A program made the translations under genes and the position numbers. From the NCBI RefSeq assembly GCF_013186535.1, contig NZ_JABMCZ010000001.1, forward strand, positions 1,178,001-1,242,000: a DNA stretch of 64,000 bases, read 5' to 3'. Each line of letters opens with the position of its first letter. Position 1 is the stretch's first letter. The notes beneath the pieces are model-generated. The model worked only from the letters and a program-made list of their open reading frames with translations, searched no databases and was not told the DNA's origin. Shown in pieces: positions 59,045 to 64,000 of the stretch. Origin of the DNA: Nocardia terpenica. GTDB lineage: Bacteria; Actinomycetota; Actinomycetes; Mycobacteriales; Mycobacteriaceae.

Positions 59045-59974
59045 GTGTCGCACAGTATTTCGCCGCAGCGATCGGATATCTCGACGCGGGAAAAACCCTG
59101 GCACGGCGTGCTGGTGGCGACGGCATTGCCCTTCGCCGCGGACGATTCCGTCGACTATGACGCCTATGCCGAGCACGTCCGCTGGCTGGCGGCCAGCGGA
59201 TGCCACGGGGTGAGCCCGAACGGGTCGCTCGGGGAGTATCAGACCCTCGACGACGTGGAGCGGGCGCGGGTGGTGGAGACCGCTATCGCGGCGGCTCCCG
59301 GCGGATTCACGGTCATGCCGGGCGTGGCCGCCTACGGTGCCCGGCAGGCGCGGCGGTGGGCCGAGCAGGCGGCCGAGGCGGGGGCGCAGGCGGTCATGCT
59401 GTTGCCGCCCAACGCCTATCGCGGCGGCCGGGAATCGGTGCTCGACCACTACCGCACCGTCGCGGCGGTGGGGCTGCCGATCGTGGCCTACAACAACCCG
59501 ATCGACACCCGCATCGACCTGACCCCGCGGCTGCTGGCCGAGCTGTTCCACGAGGGCCTGATCGCCGGGGTGAAGGAATTCAGCGGAGACGTGCGCCGCT
59601 TCTACGAGATCAAGGAACTGGCACCGGAATTGGATGTGCTGGTCGGCTCCGACGACGTGGTGGCGGAGCTGGCGATCGCGGGCGCGGTCGGCTGGGTGGC
59701 CGGATACACCAATGTCTTTCCGCAGGCCACGGTCGAACTGTTCGACGCCGCAGTCAATCACGACCTCGACAAGGCGCTACCGCCGTACCGCGACCTGCAC
59801 CCCCTGCTGCGCTGGGATTCGAAGACGGAGTTCGTCCAGGCCATCAAGCTGTCGCTGGATGTCGTCGGCCGCCGGGGCGGCAGGTGCCGCGCGCCGCGCG
59901 TCCCGCTGTCCGCCGAGTCGGCCGCGGCCATCGCCGCCGCCACCGAACGTGCTCTCGCACAGGGCTATCGGTAA
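59045..59974 (+). CDS. DapA-family lyase, probable pyrroline-4-hydroxy-2-carboxylate deaminase
   Basis: 309-residue class I aldolase fold of the dihydrodipicolinate synthase family. Schiff-base Lys 177 in AGVKEFSGD and the helper Tyr in PIVAYNNP are present. The neighbours (amino-acid oxidase, 2Fe-2S protein, FAD subunit, proline racemase) are those of hydroxyproline breakdown, where a DapA-family enzyme deaminates 1-pyrroline-4-hydroxy-2-carboxylate to 2-oxoglutarate semialdehyde. Assignment is from context. The GTG start at 59045 follows GGGG. Confidence 0.8.
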   Translation: MSHSISPQRSDISTREKPWHGVLVATALPFAADDSVDYDAYAEHVRWLAASGCHGVSPNGSLGEYQTLDDVERARVVETAIAAAPGGFTVMPGVAAYGARQARRWAEQAAEAGAQAVMLLPPNAYRGGRESVLDHYRTVAAVGLPIVAYNNPIDTRIDLTPRLLAELFHEGLIAGVKEFSGDVRRFYEIKELAPELDVLVGSDDVVAELAIAGAVGWVAGYTNVFPQATVELFDAAVNHDLDKALPPYRDLHPLLRWDSKTEFVQAIKLSLDVVGRRGGRCRAPRVPLSAESAAAIAAATERALAQGYR

Positions 59975-59976
59975 CC

Positions 59977-61161
59977 ATGTCCGGCACCGACGTCCTCATT
60001 GTCGGCGCGGGCGTGATCGGATGCGCGCTCGCCGACCGGCTCACGCTGGCCGGGGCCTCGGTGCGGGTCTGCGAGCGCGGCGGGGTCGCGTCGGCCACCA
60101 CGGCGCACGGGGAAGGCAATGTCCTCGTCTCCGACAAGGCCCCCGGTCCCGAACTGGATCTCATCCGACTGTCCCTGCGGCTGTGGCCCGAAACGCTCGA
60201 CCGGATCGCCGAGCGGCTGCCGCAGGATGCCGCGGCCGTCGACTGGGATCGCAAGGGCGGCATCGTGGTTGCCACGACACCCGAGGGAGCCGATGCGCTG
60301 AGCGAATTCGCGGACGGCCAGCGCGCGGCCGGAGTGCACTGCGAGACTATGGATTCGGACGGCCTGGCCGCCGCCGAACCGGCCCTGACCCGTGACGTCC
60401 GCGCGGCCGTCTACTACCCGGACGACGCCCAGGTGCAACCGGTGGGCGCGGCGACGGCGTTCCTGGCCGCGGCCGTCGCCGCCGGGGCGGCGCTCGAAAC
60501 CCGCTGTGCCGTCACGGGTCCGATCGTTCGGGACGGCAGGCTGATCGGTGTGCACACCACCCGCGGCCCGCGCACCGCGACGACGGTGATCAATGCGGCC
60601 GGGCCGTGGTCGGGCGCGCTGTCTCGGCTGCTGGGCGCGCCGATCGCGGTCGCCCCGCGCCGCGGCGACGTGCTGGTCACCGCGCCGCTCCCGCCGACCG
60701 TCTTCCACAAGGTGTACGACGCGGATTATGTAGGCGCGGTGGGCAGTTCGGCGGCGGCACTGCAATCGTCCGCGGTGGTCGAATCCACCCCCGCCGGACC
60801 GCTGCTGCTCGGCTCGACCCGCCGCCGCTGCGGCTTCGACGACCGCCTGCGCCCCGACAGCCTCTCCGCCATCGCGCGCAAGGCGATCCGCCTCTACCCC
60901 TGCCTCGCCGACGCGGCGATCATGCGCGCCTACGGCGGTTTCCGCCCCTACACCGACGACCACCTCCCGATCCTCGGCCCCGACCCTCGCCTCCCGGGGC
61001 TCTGGCACGCCACCGGCCACGAGGGCGGGGGAGTGGGACTGTCGACGGCCACCGCCCACCTGCTCACCGCCGCCCTCACCGACCAGCCACCCATACTCGA
61101 CATCGCCCCCTTCACCCCCGCCCGCCCGGCCGTCCTCGTTCGACAGCAGGCCCGGGCATGA
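59977..61161 (+). CDS. FAD-dependent D-amino acid dehydrogenase subunit
   Basis: 394 residues of the DAO family: FAD motif VLIVGAGVIGCALADRL, and RAYGGFRPYTDDHLPILGP near the C-terminus. In hydroxyproline-type operons this is the catalytic (beta) subunit that oxidises cis-4-hydroxy-D-proline. It starts 2 bp after the lyase stop and overlaps the small 2Fe-2S gene (ATGA), consistent with a three-subunit dehydrogenase. Confidence 0.85.
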   Translation: MSGTDVLIVGAGVIGCALADRLTLAGASVRVCERGGVASATTAHGEGNVLVSDKAPGPELDLIRLSLRLWPETLDRIAERLPQDAAAVDWDRKGGIVVATTPEGADALSEFADGQRAAGVHCETMDSDGLAAAEPALTRDVRAAVYYPDDAQVQPVGAATAFLAAAVAAGAALETRCAVTGPIVRDGRLIGVHTTRGPRTATTVINAAGPWSGALSRLLGAPIAVAPRRGDVLVTAPLPPTVFHKVYDADYVGAVGSSAAALQSSAVVESTPAGPLLLGSTRRRCGFDDRLRPDSLSAIARKAIRLYPCLADAAIMRAYGGFRPYTDDHLPILGPDPRLPGLWHATGHEGGGVGLSTATAHLLTAALTDQPPILDIAPFTPARPAVLVRQQARA

Positions 61162-61475
61162 GTTCGTATTCGATTCCGGCGGCGGAGGATCCGGTGGGAC
61201 GGCGGGATCGGCCGGTCACGATCAGTGTCGACGGGGACGAGGTTCGAGGGGTGACGGGGCAGAGCCTGGCCGCGGTGCTGCTCGGGGCGGGGCGGTCGCA
61301 GTGGCGCACGGCGACCACGGGCGGTAGCCGGGGTGTGTTCTGCGGCATCGGTGTGTGTTTCGACTGTGTCGCGACCGTCAATGGGGTGCGCGATATCCGG
61401 CTGTGCCGTCGGCCCGCCCGGGACGGGGACCGGGTGGTCACCCAATCGCGCAGCGCAGCCGAGGCGGAGTCGTGA
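61158..61475 (+). CDS. 2Fe-2S subunit of a D-amino acid dehydrogenase
   Basis: 105 residues. Ferredoxin-like Cys pattern FCGIGVCFDC with a later Cys in IRLCRRPARDG. Fits the small gamma subunit of three-part D-hydroxyproline or octopine/opine oxidases. Overlaps both neighbours by 4 bp (ATGA and GTGA), implying stoichiometric co-expression. Confidence 0.85.
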   Translation: MSSYSIPAAEDPVGRRDRPVTISVDGDEVRGVTGQSLAAVLLGAGRSQWRTATTGGSRGVFCGIGVCFDCVATVNGVRDIRLCRRPARDGDRVVTQSRSAAEAES

Positions 61476-62896
61476 GGCAACGGCACGTGGTGGTGATCGG
61501 CGGCGGGCCCGCGGGGATGGCTGCCGCGGAATCCGCTCTGCGCCACGGCGCTTCGGTGACCCTGGTCGACGCGAACGAAATGCTCGGCGGACAGTACAAC
61601 CGGCGCATCTCCGCGGCCTTCGAGGTACGCCGCCCGCTCACCATCGGACACGGCTACCCGGCGGCCGACCGGCGCGCCCGCTGGCTCGCGAATCATCCAC
61701 GGTGCGAATACCTGCCGTGGGCCGCGGTGTATCGGCTCGACCGTGACGGCGGTCGCCCCCTCGTGCGCGCACTGGTGGGCGTGGAGGGCGATCACCGCAC
61801 GCACCGCGAGATTCGCGGCGACGCACTGATTCTCGCCACCGGGGCCTACGACCGGGTGTGCCCGTTCCCCGGCTGGGACCTCCCCGGCGTCTATACCGCC
61901 GGTGCCGCACAGACTCTCGCCAAGACCCAGCGGGTCCTGGTGGGCCGCTCGATCCTGCTGTCCGGCACCGGGCCGTTCCTGCTGCCGGTGGCCCGGGCGC
62001 TGGCCGAGGGCGGGGCGACCATCCGCGCGGTGCTCGAGGCCAATCCGGGCCGCCGCATCGCCCGGCACTGGGCGGCGCGGCCGTGGCAGCTGCGGCACAG
62101 CGCCGACAAGGCCGTCGAGCTGGCGGAGTACCTGGCTTACGGTGTGCGGCACCGGATTCCGCTGTGTACCTCGCATGCCGTCATTGCCGTGGCGGGCGAC
62201 GGCCGGGTGCAGGAGGCCACCGTCGCCCGGCTCGACGAGAACTGGATCCCCGTTCCCGGCAGCCAGCGCACCCTGGCGGTCGACGCGGTGGCGGTCTCGC
62301 ACGGCTTCACCCCGCAGCACGAACTGGCGCTCGCCGCCGGAGCGGAATTGACCGAGGACGGCTTCGCCCGCGTCGATCGCACCCAGCGCACCACCGCCGA
62401 ATATGTCTGGGCGGCAGGCGAAATCACCGGTATCGGCGGCGCACAGGTCGCTGCGGTCGAGGGCGCGGTGGCGGGAACGGCCGCGGCGGGGGCGGACCCG
62501 TTCGCCGATCGCTCGCTGCGCGCCGAACACCGCACCGCGCGACAGTTCGTCGCCCGGCTCGCCGCCGCGCATCCGATTCGCTCCGGAGCCCTCGACTGGT
62601 CCCGGCCCGATACGGTGATCTGCCGCTGCGAGGGCACGACCCGCGCCGATCTGACCGCCGCCTGGGACCGCGCCACGGGTGACGGCTATCGATCGGTCAA
62701 GCTGGCCACCAGGGCCGGATTGGGGCCGTGCCAGGGCCGCATGTGCGCGGCGGCGATCGCGGCGCTGCGCCCACGCCCCTGCACCGACGGGACCGACACC
62801 GACGGCCTGGCCGCGGCCACCCCCGCCCGCCGTCCGTTCGCGGCGCCGGTGCGGCTGCGCGAACTCGCCGAACTCGACAGCGAAGGGCCAGCGTAA
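61472..62896 (+). CDS. NAD(P)-binding FAD subunit with C-terminal 2Fe-2S (BFD-like) region
   Basis: 474 residues. N-terminal FAD motif VVVIGGGPAGMAAAESAL, a second nucleotide motif GRSILLSGTGPFLLPVARAL, and a C-terminal Cys cluster (VICRCEGTTRADL and LGPCQGRMC) like a BFD/[2Fe-2S] domain. This is the alpha subunit type found with the DAO and 2Fe-2S subunits. GTG at 61472; stop overlaps the racemase start (TAATG). Confidence 0.85.
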   Translation: MRQRHVVVIGGGPAGMAAAESALRHGASVTLVDANEMLGGQYNRRISAAFEVRRPLTIGHGYPAADRRARWLANHPRCEYLPWAAVYRLDRDGGRPLVRALVGVEGDHRTHREIRGDALILATGAYDRVCPFPGWDLPGVYTAGAAQTLAKTQRVLVGRSILLSGTGPFLLPVARALAEGGATIRAVLEANPGRRIARHWAARPWQLRHSADKAVELAEYLAYGVRHRIPLCTSHAVIAVAGDGRVQEATVARLDENWIPVPGSQRTLAVDAVAVSHGFTPQHELALAAGAELTEDGFARVDRTQRTTAEYVWAAGEITGIGGAQVAAVEGAVAGTAAAGADPFADRSLRAEHRTARQFVARLAAAHPIRSGALDWSRPDTVICRCEGTTRADLTAAWDRATGDGYRSVKLATRAGLGPCQGRMCAAAIAALRPRPCTDGTDTDGLAAATPARRPFAAPVRLRELAELDSEGPA

Positions 62897-63897
62897 TGCG
62901 AAGCAGCCGAATCATTTCCGCGATCGACACGCACACCGAGGGCATGCCCACCCGGGTGGTCACCGGCGGTATCGGCACCGTGCCCGGTGACACCATGGCG
63001 GCGCGGCGGACGTATTTCCAGCGGCATCTGGACGGACTGCGCACGCTGCTGATGTACGAGCCGCGCGGGCACGCGGCCATGAGCGGCGCGATCCTGCAAC
63101 CCGCCACCACCGCCGACGGCCACTACGGGGTGCTGTTCATCGAGGTCAGTGGGCTGCTGCCGATGTGCGGGCACGGCACCATCGGGGTGGCCACCGCGCT
63201 CGTCGAATCCGGGATGGTGCCCGTCGCCGAGCCGACCACCGAGATCCGCCTCGACACCCCCGCCGGGCGCGTCGTCGCCGAGGTCGCGGTGTCCGGCGGC
63301 CACGCGGACGCGGTCACCCTCCGCAATGTGCCCGCCTACTGCGACAGCGTGGACAACACCGTGGACGTGCCGGGGCTCGGGACCGTGCGCTACGACATGG
63401 CCTACGGCGGCAACTTCTACGCCATCGTCGGGCTCGACGGTCTCGGAATACCGTTCGACCGCGCGCACAAGGACCGGATCCTCGACGCGGGCCTGCGAAT
63501 CATGGCCGCCGTCAACGACACTCGCCGCCCGACCCATCCCGGGGACGAGCGGATATCCGGCTGCAAGCACGTCCTGTTCCTCGACCCGGCCTCCGAACCC
63601 GCGCACACCCGGCACGCCATGGCCATCCATCCGGGCTGGTTCGACCGCTCACCCTGCGGCACCGGCACTTCCGCGCTGCTGGCCCGCCAGCACGCGCGGG
63701 GCTTGCTGTCCGACGGCGAGGTGCTGCGCAACGATTCGTTCCTGGGCACCACCTTTCACGCCCGCGCGCTCGAAACCACCACCGTGGGCGGCCATCCCGC
63801 GGTCGTGCCCGCGCTTACCGGCCGCGCCTGGGTCACCGGGATCGGCACCTATCTGCTCGACCCCACCGACCCCTTTCCGGAAGGTTTCCTGTTCTGA
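62896..63897 (+). CDS. Proline racemase family, probable 4-hydroxyproline 2-epimerase
   Basis: 333 residues. Both catalytic Cys are present: Cys 91 in LPMCGHGTIG and Cys 254 in SPCGTGTSA, which points to racemase/epimerase rather than dehydratase activity. DTHTEGMPTRVV opens the fold. In context it would convert trans-4-hydroxy-L-proline to cis-4-hydroxy-D-proline, the first step of the pathway; proline racemase is the alternative. Stop overlaps the GntR start (TGATG). Confidence 0.85.
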   Translation: MRSSRIISAIDTHTEGMPTRVVTGGIGTVPGDTMAARRTYFQRHLDGLRTLLMYEPRGHAAMSGAILQPATTADGHYGVLFIEVSGLLPMCGHGTIGVATALVESGMVPVAEPTTEIRLDTPAGRVVAEVAVSGGHADAVTLRNVPAYCDSVDNTVDVPGLGTVRYDMAYGGNFYAIVGLDGLGIPFDRAHKDRILDAGLRIMAAVNDTRRPTHPGDERISGCKHVLFLDPASEPAHTRHAMAIHPGWFDRSPCGTGTSALLARQHARGLLSDGEVLRNDSFLGTTFHARALETTTVGGHPAVVPALTGRAWVTGIGTYLLDPTDPFPEGFLF

Positions 63898-64000
63898 TGG
63901 GCGAGCGCGCCACCCGGTCCACGCTGCGCGACCACGTCGGGGACGCGCTGCGCGCCGCGATCATCTCCGGCGAACTCGCGCCGGGAGCGCTCTATTCGGC
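63897..64000 (+). CDS. GntR family regulator, 3' end outside window
   Basis: Only the first 34 codons are visible: STLRDHVGDALRAAIISGEL is the start of a GntR winged helix (FCR-type). ATG at 63897 overlaps the epimerase stop, so the regulator is transcribed with the operon and probably represses it in response to a pathway compound. Confidence 0.75.
   Translation, partial: MGERATRSTLRDHVGDALRAAIISGELAPGALYS

Overview
The window is chromosomal DNA from a high-GC actinobacterium of the Mycobacteriales, most likely Nocardia or a close relative. Codon third positions are mostly G or C, GTG starts and ATGA/GTGA/TGATG overlaps are common, and several genes look leaderless (a TANNNT box 6-7 bp before the start codon). 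Gene order in the core matches Mycobacterium tuberculosis as I remember it: nadD-rsfS-gpgP-octT-degV-comEA-comEC, then holA, rpsT, a PemK-like gene and lepA (Rv2421c to Rv2404c), then the GH15 trehalase-like gene, a small membrane protein gene and subI-cysT-cysW-cysA (Rv2402 to Rv2397c). No rRNA, tRNA, CRISPR array or intact insertion sequence was recognised.

Layout. 1-14.5 kb: accessory and conserved genes: DUF998 protein (cut by the window edge), two small unknown genes, an XRE/DUF397 pair, a DUF3558 lipoprotein, TetR, a CocE-type hydrolase, an LLM oxidoreductase, a LysR/MFS divergent pair, a MoxR ATPase with its VWA partner, and a DoxX-like membrane protein. 14.5-21 kb: the nadD-to-comEC core. 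21-29.9 kb: an accessory insertion between comEC and holA holding a secreted protein, alpha/beta hydrolase, GlxA regulator, MerR regulator, two drug-efflux-type MFS genes, an ArsR-like regulator, a cupin, an SDR and a TetR remnant. 29.9-35 kb: holA, rpsT, aquaporin, PemK-like, lepA. 35-39.6 kb: a two-gene iniB/iniA-like operon (repetitive surface-type protein plus dynamin-like GTPase). 39.9-47 kb: GH15 enzyme, tiny membrane proteins and the sulfate ABC transporter, preceded by a candidate cysteine leader peptide. 47-54.4 kb: a secreted lysozyme-like protein and two degenerate Hsp70-like proteins flanking a diiron oxygenase-FprB pair. 54.4-59 kb: an LLM pseudogene, threonine synthase-like enzyme, secreted protein, SDR, AIM24-like protein and HAD phosphatase. 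59-64 kb: a tightly overlapped hydroxyproline-type catabolic operon ending in a GntR gene cut by the window edge.

The most unusual signals are: (i) eight copies of a 25-27 bp hairpin repeat whose stem varies with compensating changes while its 9-nt loop is constant, found at gene ends and, in frame, inside two conserved genes; (ii) a leaderless 29-codon ORF with two Cys codons plus hairpins before the sulfate uptake operon, which looks like a cysteine attenuator; (iii) a 25-residue single-helix membrane microprotein coupled to its upstream gene; (iv) an IniA-like dynamin whose P-loop lysine is methionine; (v) paired Hsp70-like proteins that have lost key ATPase residues but gained membrane anchors and tails.
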